From contig JAJTUP010000069.1 of assembly GCA_021399435.1 (NCBI GenBank), forward strand, positions 124,001 through 188,000: a DNA stretch of 64,000 nucleotides. The letters are read 5' to 3'. Shown one piece after another: positions 33,618 through 44,308 of the stretch. A model generated the notes under the pieces. That model did not search any database, was not told the DNA's origin, and saw only the letters and a list, made by a program, of their open reading frames with translations. Both the position numbers and the translations under genes were made by a program. Origin of the DNA: Diaporthe sp. PMI_573 (lineage: Eukaryota > Ascomycota > Sordariomycetes > Diaporthales > Diaporthaceae). The stretch's first letter is position 1, and each line of letters starts with the position of its first letter.

Positions 33618-36529
33618 TAAGCTGGCCTATATACTGATAGAAATATTATAGGGTTTTAGAATTAGAGATTAGCTAGACGCTCTAAACCCCTTCCTGTATT
33701 AATTTAAATTATTTAATTAAGATATATTAATCTCCATATTGCCTTAAGTTAGATTATTTCTTAGGAGTGTGGGACTAGATTTAAATAACAGTATGCCTTT
33801 AACCTACTCTATTCTCTGTAAAATTACACTTAAATAGTAGTTTTACCCTAGTTTAAATTATCTCAATATGCGCTTCTATAATTTCTATCTTAATTAAACC
33901 AGCTTAGGATATACAAGAAGCACTATATATTTCACGCTCTCGCGTATCTTAGCCACATCCTTAACCTGGTCCAGTTTAAATATTGTATGTATACAAACTG
34001 GTTCTTAATAAGTCTGTTGGATCCTACCTTAACAAGATAAGAACTTACTTACAATTTGACACCTCTTTTGCGTTATTAAATTCTTTAAACAACAGTATGT
34101 CCTTGCTAGTCTAATTACTTATATAATACCAGGAATGCCTCAAATTGTGTAAGATATTATAAGTCTCTGTGGCCGTATAGGACTATATGTTATCTGTTGC
34201 TACGAGATCTAAAGAACTATTAACAAACTGCCAATTATAGACACCGAGAGGCCAGTTTATAACAGATCCCTTTAGAGGTCTCTAAGCCCTGAAAATATAT
34301 TATTGATTATATTACATTAAATAAAATAAGATAAGTATAATTACTAGATTATTTATACCCTCCTACTGTTCCAAATTTCAGAAGCCACTTTATCCCTAAA
34401 CGCCTTCCGGACGCTTTCATACGCCTAAAGCGGGGTGTAATCTATTGCAGAAAGTCAGGTTTGTTGCTGAGAGAGACTCTTTACTCACCACAGTAAACGC
34501 CTTAGACTGGCTGGTCTGTCTCTACTTCTTTGTTTCCCCATGGCTTCTCTAGGAAGCTAGGGTATCGGCGGCAAATCTTATCAGTATAAATATTAGTACA
34601 TGCCTACAGTTGTTTAGAGCAGAGAAAACAGACCGTATAATGAAAGACTTGGCCAGATTTAGCCCCAGTCCTTTCTACTAGGTTTGATTTTATATCCTTA
34701 CAGTAAATATTTCGTAACTTTTTGGTGTCGCGAAATTTATCGTACTTTAAATTTAAGGGGAATAAATTTAAAAGCTCGAAGCCATTCCGATCTAAAGTAG
34801 GCGCCTATACTGCTGTTTAAATATCTCGGACGGGAATTCCTAAATACAGGGAACACTCCTGATTTGTTTATCTGCCAGCTAGTAAATGGAAGAGTGAAAG
34901 ATTAAGAATATACGGTTTTACATTATAGTATAGCGGAAGATCCTTAAGATACTAGAAAGTATTTGTAATGCTTATAGCTACTCTTAATTATTGTAAGGTA
35001 TTTTCTCTGATGGCCTAGAACCATAAGTTTTAAAGAAGTAGGTTTATACTGCTTTTATATGTTACAAACATAGGGTTAGGCACTACCTCCGATATAGATA
35101 AAATACTTTATGCAACAAGAAGCATTATAGAATTTGCCCGAGTCTAGCCTATATAGTCATTATACTATATACTAAATGTTATTATTATTGCTATCAGCTT
35201 ACTAAACTTTGTCCTGTTTGAAAAATAATCTTCTATATGTTTCAAAGAACTAAATGGCTTGCTCCTACTCTACTGGTTGCAATAATGTTTGAATAACTTG
35301 CTCTACCCCTGCTGTCCCTGCTGGTGACAATCTTCTTTGCTTAAGCAGATAGGTCTATCTCCCTCAAAACCAATTATTCTTCCTGCTGCATCTATCCTCT
35401 TTTAATAGTAGAAGTATTAACAGAGTTTTAATACAGACTGCTTGTTAAAGTATCCCCATCTATGGTAGAGAAAAATTCTTTCTAAGGCTGAGCCTTTGTT
35501 TGAAAGAATTGTAGAGTGCTAGATGTAGGCATGATTTGGGCTGGTTTAGTCAAATACCTAGTATGCTTGGTTATTAATATGATATATAGGGGGCTACTAG
35601 ACTAATCTTTGACTCCTTAATATTAAATTACTACTGGCAAGGTGACTTGCTGTATATTACCAAAGCAAGTATATTGTTTTAGATTAGTGGTTTCTGTCAG
35701 AATGACAATAAGAGGAGAAGGACTTACTTTCGTCTTTAAATATAGGAAGAAGTGTGCTTACTATAATATCCAGCCTATATGTATATCGGTATACACATAA
35801 TGTCTTAATGTAAAGAAAGAAATATTTGTCTGGGCTTTGGATTAGCGCTTAAGGTTAGACAAAATTAACTAAGCTATATTATATTTCCTAAAAGGGGCTA
35901 TATAGAGCGGGGTAGAAGATAAGTTTTAGTAGTGTGATTTGTCCTAGTACCCAAATTAAATGTAATACAATGGTTGCATAATAAATAACTTCCTTGGTAC
36001 GCTAATGATTATAGCTCTAATAGGAATGAAGTCGGAGCTTATGGCCTATATAGTAGAGTAAGCCTTATAAGTTTATGCTGACCGGTTATATATAACATGG
36101 CACGGCATGTCCAAAATGCTATCTTGGAATGACGGCTGACCTAAAGTCCGCTATTGCCAAGAAGTTTCTAAGACAATAAAAAATATATTAGGCACTACTT
36201 AGGTAGTACAGTACATTTGTTTGGCATCGGGCTGTAATTAATAGTAACCTGCCATAACGACACGTCTCTACAGTGTATAGGGCGTCTAGAAGTAAGTATA
36301 GGTATCCTTTTTCCTCTATATTTATTTATTATAGCTGATCATAATCTTAATGTTTAGTCTTAGAAAGTTTGTTTCTTTACTGATAATTTCATTATATTAT
36401 CTAAACTATTGACTATATAGTCCGGCTAATATATAAGTGCGCAACTATTCTGCAAGCAAACATTATAGAAGAAAGGATCCTTTAGCTTATCTATATAGAA
36501 GATAAATAAGTAGTGTATCTGGCGAGTAG
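33618..36529. other. AT-rich region without recognisable genes
   Basis: About 2.9 kb of TpA-rich sequence with dense stops in all frames. Less mutated patches (for example 34,380-34,570 and 35,230-35,560) suggest buried host sequence, but I could not recover any protein family from them on either strand. Confidence 0.4.
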
Positions 36530-37364
36530 TCTTTAAAGCTTTGTGTCTAAAATTAAAGGCAAATGTATGGTTGTAAAAGAGTTAAAGAATACTGATGAAG
36601 GACTTTTATTAATTAAAAAGAAGGCTTTTAAAAGACTGGGGAAGAGCAGTCTGATTGTAAACTACCTTAGGGTGGCAATGATTATAAGAGGCAAGCAGTA
36701 TAAGCTTGGGCTTGTCTTTTAATATTACTCTATTAGTAACTTATAGGATTTCTTTAAAAGTCCGGCGTTATTGGAAACCCGAAATTGTAAGAGCTAGCAA
36801 CTTTAGTAAGTATATTAGAAGTGGGTGTGTTTTTTGCTGTGTTAGTATAATAGCTAACCTTTAGTGCGCATTAGATGGGCTGTACAGATTCTAAATACAC
36901 TGGTCTATGTCTACTCTTACAACATTGTCTATGAGGATTTTGGCATCTACAACATCTTTGTCGCAGATAATTATATACTTCTCCTTGGGGATTTTGGTGG
37001 TTTAAGTATTAATAGAGCTGATATGCAAGTAGAATGCTTACCTGTATACCATTGTCTACACTCATGGCGCTTTCCGATTCCAGGGGTGGATGATCCAACA
37101 GAGACCTAAAAGATTCCAACTAAGACTATAGACACATTTGCTCTTAGAATAGTTTTATTTAAAGTTTTTATAGGTGCCCAGCTCTATAAAGGCAAAGACT
37201 ATACCTAAAGACGACAGCATACAATAAGAGCAGAATATCTAGACCTAAGAAGAGTAGAGTTTACTGGTATATAAAATGTTATTGTAAATTGCTGGAGTAA
37301 GAAGTACTTAGATACTAAGGAGGTCCTTAGAGATATAAGGCCGTTATTAGAAAGCTGGTCTTAG
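36530..37364 (+). pseudogene. protein kinase-like gene, decayed
   Basis: One frame runs through the region with scattered stops. It reads SFVSKIKGKCMVVKELKN and AFKRLGKSSLIVNYL (N-lobe), then LGLVF-stop-YYSISNL-stop-DFF (hinge). At 36864-37109 it carries RWAVQILNTLVYVYSYNIVY followed by EDFGIYNIFVADN and LLLGDFGGLSI. The last two correspond to the HxDxxxxN catalytic loop (the His/Asp region reads Y-E-D) and the DFG motif. The frame continues DTFALRIVLFKVFIGAQLYK, as in a kinase C-lobe, and ends LLESWS-TAG. It resembles the short serine/threonine kinases abundant in fungal accessory regions. It is not functional as read. Confidence 0.75.
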
Positions 37365-37370
37365 AAAAAT

Positions 37371-37455
37371 CTTATATATATCTTATCTATCTTATTTATC
37401 TATCTTATTTATTTATCTTATTTATCTATCTTATTTATATATCTTGTTTATCTAT
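37371..37455 (+). repeat. CTTATTTATCTAT microsatellite
   Basis: An irregular tandem run of TCTTATCTATCTTATTTATC-type units (about 12-13 bp) just after the kinase pseudogene. Confidence 0.8.
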
Positions 37456-37987
37456 TGAGACATTACTTAGGCTTAATCCCATTGTGCTTACAGAGGTAGG
37501 CCAGCTCTTTATTAATCTATATATAGTTATCTTATGAATTTGCTGCTTTAATGTCTGTAAGTACTTCCCATGACAAATTCCGGGCTCAAGTAAGTATCTT
37601 ATTATTTGCAAGTAACCAGTATATTTTATATTTCTTTACAATTATTGAGCCCAGTTAGTATGACGGATGCTATATATTATATATATGAAACTACTATAAC
37701 AGCGTACAATACTAATGAGTACTCTATACCGTGTACTGGCAGTAGTATGTGGTGCGCTGGACCCAAAGTATACATATCCTCCCCCGTCCCTAACTGCCGA
37801 GTGGTACAAATTTGGAGATTCTCCCCTAAAGGACAAAATCTCTTGGCAGCTTGTCTCTAGTAACTAGACTGAAAAAGCATATATCTGCCTGCTTAGTATG
37901 ATTTGCCATATTCTGTCAACCTAACCTCTTGTGTTGTCCTTAAACGAGAACTTGTCCCTTAAATCAGCCATGTAACTATTTACTAAT
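37456..37987. other. probable upstream region of the NLR-like pseudogene
   Basis: No gene is supported. The stretch 37,600-37,900 is less AT-rich and has overlapping open frames on both strands without domains. It likely contains the promoter of the NLR-like gene. Confidence 0.4.
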
Positions 37988-40900
37988 ATGACAATAGAGC
38001 CAAGTTTAGGGCCAGCTCCCATACTTATATAGTTTTACAACATAGAGGATTTATGGAGTTAAGCATTAGAGGAGGCTTTATGTAAACTGCCAGCCAAAGA
38101 CTTATAATGGCTGACGGACCAGGACAACCAGAAGGCTTTTATAAGTATGCGAATTATTGAAATTATTTGTCTATTCCAGGAAAAGTATACAAAATATCTA
38201 GCCCAGAAGTTCCTCGCGTAAATCGATCTAATTGTATCACACATTTGTTTATTTATAAAAGTTATTAATATATTGACTAATGCGGATCTTACTGGTACTG
38301 GCGCGGTCTAGGGTTGTGTTTAGCTTGTTCTTATTATAATTATGCAACCTTAGAGAATTATGGTGGTAATTTGCTGACCCAGCCAAATAGGTAGCTAGTA
38401 AAATAAACCACGCCTTAGAAAGAATATTGGACTTTCTTTCTAAACTAAGCCCCAAACTTGCTCTATTTTCTAAATGGGATCAAATGTTCCTACAAAGGTC
38501 TTTCACGGAAGTTGCAGACGCAATCAAGGATGTATACACTAAAGTTATCAGGTTTTACACAACTGCTGTTTAATATCTTTGGAGGAACCCTATAAGTTTG
38601 TCTCCCAGCTGGATGCCAACAAGTGATTAACTAATACCCTCTACAGCAAATATACTTTATGCTATGTTTAATCCCAACATAAAATACAGGCTACAGCAGC
38701 ATAAAGTCACACTTTGACGGCTTACGGCATATGTCAAAGCTAAAGTAAATACAGTAAATATGCAATATATTAAGATATAACTTAATATGATTTATTTAGT
38801 CATTAATGCTTCTGTAACACCATAATTCCTGGAAATACCTTTAATTTGCATTATTCCTCATTCCAGAAATTACTGCTTCTTTGGAAGACAGGGAATCCTT
38901 TCCCGTATGAGCCAGCGACTGTTACCGTCGAAGAACAGGATAGTTTCCTCTGTCACACAGAAACAACAGAGATTTGCTCTGTCTGGGATGGGCGGATCCG
39001 GAAAAACACAGATTGCCTTGGAATTCACATATTCTTCTCTGGAAGATTACCCAGTTGTCATTTGGATCTTGGCAGACAGTGAAGAGAAGATCAACTAAGG
39101 TTTTAGGGAAACTGCAGAGATATTGGGAATGCAAAAGGGAACACAAAGCGCAAAACAGATACAAGCATTTGTGCTTCAACGACTATCTGCCACAAGTACG
39201 TAATGATTAACCATCTCTGACGCTTATGACTGAATGCTGATATTTCCCCAGATGAGCCCTATCTGCTGTGCTTCGACAATGCTGACGATCTTTCACTGAT
39301 CAAGGATTGCTTCCCACGAGACAATGTGGGAACAATATTGGTGACCACCAGGAACTTTGCTGGAACAGGGGAGATCATCGGTGAAGGAGTCATAGTGCCT
39401 GAGTTTTCCATACAAGAAGGGAGCCAGTTCTTGGGCTCAGCTCTGCAGAGTATTGATATGTCTGACTTTGCTACTAGAACTCTGCTTGAGGATATTAGCA
39501 CTGCCTTCCACGGGTATCCATTAGCTCTTGCTCAGGCTGCGGCTTTCATTCGCAACGGAGGCTGTGCCCTTTCAGACTTCCTGGACATTTTCCAGGACAA
39601 GAGGAACTCAAACGCCATAGCATCAATCCCTGTTGAAGACTACCATGCAACACTATTCACAGTGTGGGATCTGTCATTCCAAAGCCTTAGCGAACGGTCT
39701 CGGAATATCTTGGAGATGCTCGTCTACTTCGACCCAGATAGCATCCCATATACTCTCTTGGAAAGCCGGAAGGAGAACACTGATGCTAGTGTGGCTGCGG
39801 ACTTGGGCTATACAACGAACCCTGTTGGACTCTGGGATGCACTCAAAGGCCTGCGATCCCAATCTCTGATCAGGACAAACGCAGAACTGAAGACAATTTC
39901 GATTCATCGGTTCCTCCAAGAACAGGCATCCGAACACCTTTGCCTTGACCCAAGACGGCGTTGCAAAGCATTCGAAGAGTCGCTCTCTGTCCTCACGGAT
40001 CATCAACCGGTTTTCCCCAACGTAACACAACATTGGTCTCCGGATCTATTCAAGAACTCAGAACTGTGTTTACCACATATTCAAAAGCTGGCTGGGTGTT
40101 TTATGGAATCTCCTTCAACATTCTCGGGTTTGGAGAATAAAGTAGGAAAGCTTATATTTGAATGTGCATCGTAAGTAGTCATTTCTTATCAGCCCTTCCC
40201 AGTGGCTTACACCCTTTCCAGTTATCAATTTGAGCGCTTCCATCATCAAGCCGCGACACAGTCATTTGCTCTGGCCCGAGAGGTCATCGGATTCTCAACT
40301 AGTCCGGATGAACTCTGCCTTTCAGACTGCTACCGAATGGAAGGTCGTATGTTCAATGAGTCTGGACAGCCGACCCGAGCCGCAGAGAGCAATCGAAAAG
40401 CTCAGAACTATGCCTTGGCTGCCCTTTCAAAGGGGTATATCAAAAAGGACGACCAACGAATTCCTCGCATTCTAACTGGACTAGGCAATTCGCTCAGTCA
40501 GCTTGAGCAGTTCGACGATGCGCTAGCAGCTCAGTTAGAAGCTAAAATCCTCTGTGGCGATGTGCCCCCTGATCAATCTGATGCTATCACTATCATTCAG
40601 CTCAATCTAGGTTTCCTACTATACCGTCGGGGAGATTTGAACAACGCGGAACGAGTTCTACGCGCCACACTGGATGCCAGTCCAAAAACCGCGCCTGCTA
40701 TGTACGCGCTTGGCAATACGCTTCTGGCAAAGGGCAAAGTCAAGGAAGCCATTGCTGTTCATCTGGGCGGACTAAGAATCTATATTGACATGTTCGGCGA
40801 ACAGCATGCCCTAGTCGGCAGGTGTGCGTACAAGGTTGGGGAGATCTTGCTCCTTTACAAAGCCGATCCACAGACAGCAAGGTAAGACATCTTTTGAACC

Positions 40901-41276
40901 CCTCATCCCCTCCCCCACCCCCCATTCACTCCACCCGCGCGTAAACAAAACAAATAAAAGGAGTCGGATGGGGCGCAGAACGAAAAGGACCCCCAAGAGC
41001 TAGAGACCGATCCGTAGCTCATCAGTCAGCAGGAAGTACATCAGGAGAGCCATTCAAATTTACCTGAAGCAAGAGTCGCCTTACTATACCGTGAAGGCAT
41101 ATGCCCGAGCATCACGGATGCTGGGAAAGGCCTTTGAAATCGAAGGCCGACCTGATGAAGCCAGACCACACTACGAGAAAGCATGGGATCTCAGGGAGCA
41201 AATTGATGGCATCCATGGCTCAAGTCAAGACGTAGATGCAGATTATGCGTCTGTGATGTTCTATTGGGATCAGTAA
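37988..41276 (+). pseudogene. NB-ARC/TPR (NLR-like STAND) protein, 5' half eroded
   Basis: The gene has two states. From 37988 to about 38,600 it is RIP-damaged: MTIEPSLGPAPILI, ALEEALCKLPAKDL, VINILTNADLTGTGAV, INHALERILDFLSKLSPKLA and AIKDVYTKVIRFYTT appear between stops, resembling the alpha-helical N-terminal domain of many fungal STAND proteins. From about 38,860 composition is normal. Exons end at 39195, 40170 and 40881 and restart at 39252, 40222 and 41033; the stop is at 41274-41276. FALSGMGGSGKTQIALEF is the P-loop and YLLCFDNADD is Walker B. GTILVTTRNF and HGYPLALAQAA follow (NB-ARC sensor and GLPLA-like motifs), then TPR-like repeats (LNLGFLLYRRGDLNNAERVL). One nonsense codon, TAA at 39096, stands where CAA (Gln) would fit. 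Such proteins act in non-self recognition or regulated cell death; that role here is inference. Confidence 0.85.
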
Positions 41277-41307
41277 ATAATATTGATATGAGCACTTTGC
41301 AGCCAAC

Positions 41308-41367
41308 GTCCGCCTACCCAGCTTTGACTGTCCGCCTACCCAGCTTTCTACTTTCCGCCCACCCAGT
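41308..41367 (+). repeat. three tandem GTCCGCCTACCCAGCTT units
   Basis: Units near 41308, 41330 and 41353 read GTCCGCCTACCCAGCTT, GTCCGCCTACCCAGCTT and TTCCGCCCACCCAG. They start 31 bp after the NLR-like stop codon. The motif TGACTGTCC inside them also occurs in the arms of the MITE 160 bp downstream, so this may be the end of a related DNA transposon. The remaining sequence to 41524 has no gene. Confidence 0.7.
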
Positions 41368-41524
41368 ACCTGCGTTTTTGGTGTAATGCACGCAAAAACT
41401 CATATACCTTACAATAAGTCAGCAAAAGCTACCCCGCACTTATTTACGCAACGTGTTAATTTCGCGATTACTGTACCTATATAGGGTGTAAAAAAGAAAT
41501 TTACGCTTATATATATTCTCTGCC

Positions 41525-41960
41525 TAACGTGGTTGGACAGTCAGCCGCGCAGGACAGTCAGCCGCGCACTTTTTTTACTAACAAAAAACGTCTGTGCATA
41601 CCCTGCTAAAACCTTCAAACTAAGCCCAATTTAGATGCAAATTCTAGGGTATGCTTTTTGAAATATAAATAAGCTAAGTTTTTAATTTTAGAGTTTTAGG
41701 ATTTTTTTTCATTAAGTTATTTAAATAAAGCTTATTTTAATCTCTATAATTTTGTTTTTCCAATATAATTAATTATAAAAAAATCTTAAAAATCTAAAAT
41801 TTTAGATTTAGCTTAATTATATACTTATAAGTATACCCTAAAAATTATATCTAAATTGGGCTTAGTTTGAAGGTTTTAGCAGGGTATGCACAGACGTTTT
41901 TTGTTAGTAAAAAAAGCGCGCGGCTGACTGTCCTGCGCGGCTGACTGTCCAACCACGTTA
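41525..41960. mobile_element. 436-bp MITE with terminal arms of about 140 bp
   Basis: The ends are TAACGTGGTTGGACAGTCAG and its exact reverse complement. The arms pair almost perfectly over about 115 bp and more weakly for about 25 bp further. Each arm contains GGACAGTCAGCCGCGCA twice in tandem. The centre is AT-rich and non-coding. Terminal TA at both ends suggests a TA target duplication, as in the Tc1/mariner/pogo superfamily. No transposase is encoded. Confidence 0.9.
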
Positions 41961-42330
41961 CCTACTTAATCTATAATTTCTCCACTACAGTCTTTCTGTC
42001 TACTCAGTACTAATAAATGCCTACTAGCATTATATTTTACTATTAGTTAAATACAGTAGTTATATTATTAGCTATATTATTTTATAAAATAGAGTCTTAA
42101 GCTAAAATCTGCTTTTTTAACTTATTTTTTTAACTTTAATCTTATACATAATAGTTTTATATTTAAATTAATTTCTATAAAGTTACCTCTAAGTTTTAAG
42201 CTTATATTTCTTTTATATTTAATATCTTTATATCTGGCTTTATATAAAGTATAGTATATAAAATTGTATCTAAGTTTAAACAGCTTTAGTACTCTTCTAA
42301 AGACTTTATTTTTAATAAACTATAGTCTTT
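41961..42330. other. AT-rich spacer
   Basis: Heavily TpA-rich. It continues on the far side of the Copia element (50161 onward), so it is the broken flank of the insertion target. No gene can be read. Confidence 0.4.
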
Positions 42331-42335
42331 ATTAA

Positions 42336-42665
42336 TGTTAGTTAGGCATATAAACGAGTAATTACTCGAAGGGGTTACCGAAGTAGCTACTTGATAGCTT
42401 TAATTCGGTGGGTCTGTCAGGTATTGCTTCTGGCTGACCCCTTTGTAGGCAGTAAAGCACCTAAGTAGGGTGCAGCCAGAAGGCTGACTAATCTAAGGTG
42501 TGTACAGGCTAGTAGTTGGTCTAAGCGCCCTTGCTGCCAAGTAGCTGTTTAGGATAACTAAGTAGATATCTGCAGCCAGCCAGCTAGAAGTAGCCAGCTA
42601 TAGCGGTCTGCTTTAGACCGACATCTTTAGCTATCACTATTGCTATTACTATTACCTATTCTATA
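42336..42665 (-). repeat. 3' LTR of Copia element 1
   Basis: 330 bp, aligning end to end with 49826-50155. It contains the hairpin-like segment CGGTCTGCTTTAGACCGAC. It retains more GC than the partner in its middle. Confidence 0.93.
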
Positions 42666-43844
42666 CTGGTAGTTTTCTACTTTTGGCTAATTTCTCTAAA
42701 AACGCGTTTTCCTCTATATTATATATATCCGGTTATATAGTCTATTCTATGCTTTATTATATACTTTAGTCTATATATTCCTCTACCCAAATAATTACTT
42801 TATTAGTATTAACAAAGTATTCTAAAGCCTTATTTAGTGATACCTTTGTTATAGTATCTGTAAGGTTGTTGTCGCCATTTATCTATTATATCTCATTGAT
42901 TTTCTATCATTTATATACCTAATAAAGAAATATAATGTTAATTATAAGTCTCTTTTCCTTAGTGGTTCCCAGCTTTACTAAATATTTATAGAGCAAGTAG
43001 GAATCTATATAAATTACTAGAGGTATTTAATTAATACTTAATTAGTTGGTAATTAGCTTTAGAGTTAATAAAAGAACGATTTCTATATTAAAGCCGTTAG
43101 TTATTCTATAGATCTTAGAAGCAAGAACGCTTTAAGTAACTCTTTTATACTTTATAGAAGACCAGTATATAATATTTCCTCAAAGCTTATACTATAATAT
43201 TATACTATCTGCTTTCTTATTAACGAAAACTATTATAAAGCCGATTTAAGAGCTAAGGTCTTAGTTATGAGTAAAAAAACTATTAATAAAGATTATTAGT
43301 TTAGCAGTCTTTAGGTTAACTATAATATATTATAATCCTTTTAACAGATTCTTTATTTACTATTTTAAGCATTTATTTAACTTAGTATAATTATCTTTAT
43401 TAGGCGTTTAGGCTTAAACAGTAACCAATAGATTAAATAAAGCCTTAGGTTAATAGATTAAGATAAGATAAGTACTATAAATATATTGCTTAAGATACTT
43501 TTAAGCAAAGTTATATAACTTTAGATTAATTATTATAATTTTCTTGCCTTAACTCTTTTATTAAAGGTAAATAGTATCTTTTAAGGTTATTATTAGCTTA
43601 TTGCTATTAAAGTTAAGCATCTTTTCTAATAATAGCTTCTCTTTTAGCTTGTATTATAGCTTTATCTTAATAATCTTCTTATCTTTAAAAGCCAAAAACT
43701 TTAGTATATCTAGCAGCAGAGTATTATTTATCTATATATCTATAATAGTGAATTTGTCCTTTCTACCAGTAAATACTAAAATATATAGATTAAATGTCAA
43801 GTTTATATCTATAGTTATTTACAGTAATAGCAGTAATAGGTAGT

Positions 43845-44308
43845 ATTAAGAAAATAGCCGCTATACTAGCTGTAAAAGCAACGCGCTACACTTACAAGCT
43901 AGTAAGAATAACTTATATTTTCAGGATACTGTTTAACACCCCTTCTCAGACAATATTCTAGGTAACCAAGCTAGAATAGAGATTGCTTCCGCTGTTTAGC
44001 AACTCCAAAGTGGCCTGCCTAATAAGTCTTATTGCCCCTTCGAATAGGTCTTATTGCTTAGATTAGAGCTTAAAGCTCTTACTACCTAGTGACTCAGCTA
44101 GGGCCTAGCTGAAAAGCCGGGACAGCCTGAAAAAACAGACTAACTTTGACGATAGGGTGAATCGAACTTGCGACCTCCGTTGCAAAGGTTCTGACAAGCC
44201 AGTTGTAGCTACCATATTGAGAAAATAGCCGCTATACTAGTGCAAAAGCAACACGCTATACTTACAAGCTAGTAAAAACAACTTATATTTTTAGGATACT
44301 GTTTAACA
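43845..44308 (-). mobile_element. TRIM-like miniature LTR element nested in Copia 1
   Basis: A 464 bp element is bounded by direct repeats of 94 bp (43845-43938) and 93 bp (44216-44308) and an exact 6 bp target duplication, GGTAGT (43839-43844 and 44309-44314). On the minus strand each repeat starts TGTTAAACAGTATCC. One base after the 5' repeat is TGGTAGCTAC, a primer-binding-site-like sequence starting TGG. GAGAAGGGG, a polypurine tract, directly precedes the 3' repeat. The internal 277 bp encode nothing. These are the defining parts of terminal-repeat retrotransposons in miniature. Removing the element and one duplication restores reading continuity of the host RT. Confidence 0.88.
44145..44215 (-). 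other. tRNA-like segment inside the TRIM-like element
   Basis: Starting at the primer-binding-like site, the minus strand reads TAGCTACAACTGG, one inserted base away from a tRNA A box, and later AAGTTCGATTC, a B-box match, preceded by AGGTC as in a tRNA variable region. A TTTGCAA stretch could be an anticodon loop (TGC). T-stem and anticodon-stem pairing are poor, so this is not a working tRNA. It may be a decayed tRNA-derived head or a primer-derived extension. Confidence 0.45.

Noticed and set aside
36864..37109. Stand-alone 81-residue protein
   Set aside because: It is the catalytic-loop segment of the decayed kinase; the same frame continues upstream and downstream.
37456..37475. Copia 2 fragment suggested by a shared GAGACATTACTTAGG word (also near 58,950)
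   Set aside because: Similarity stops at about 15-17 bases and the flanks do not align, so chance is likely.
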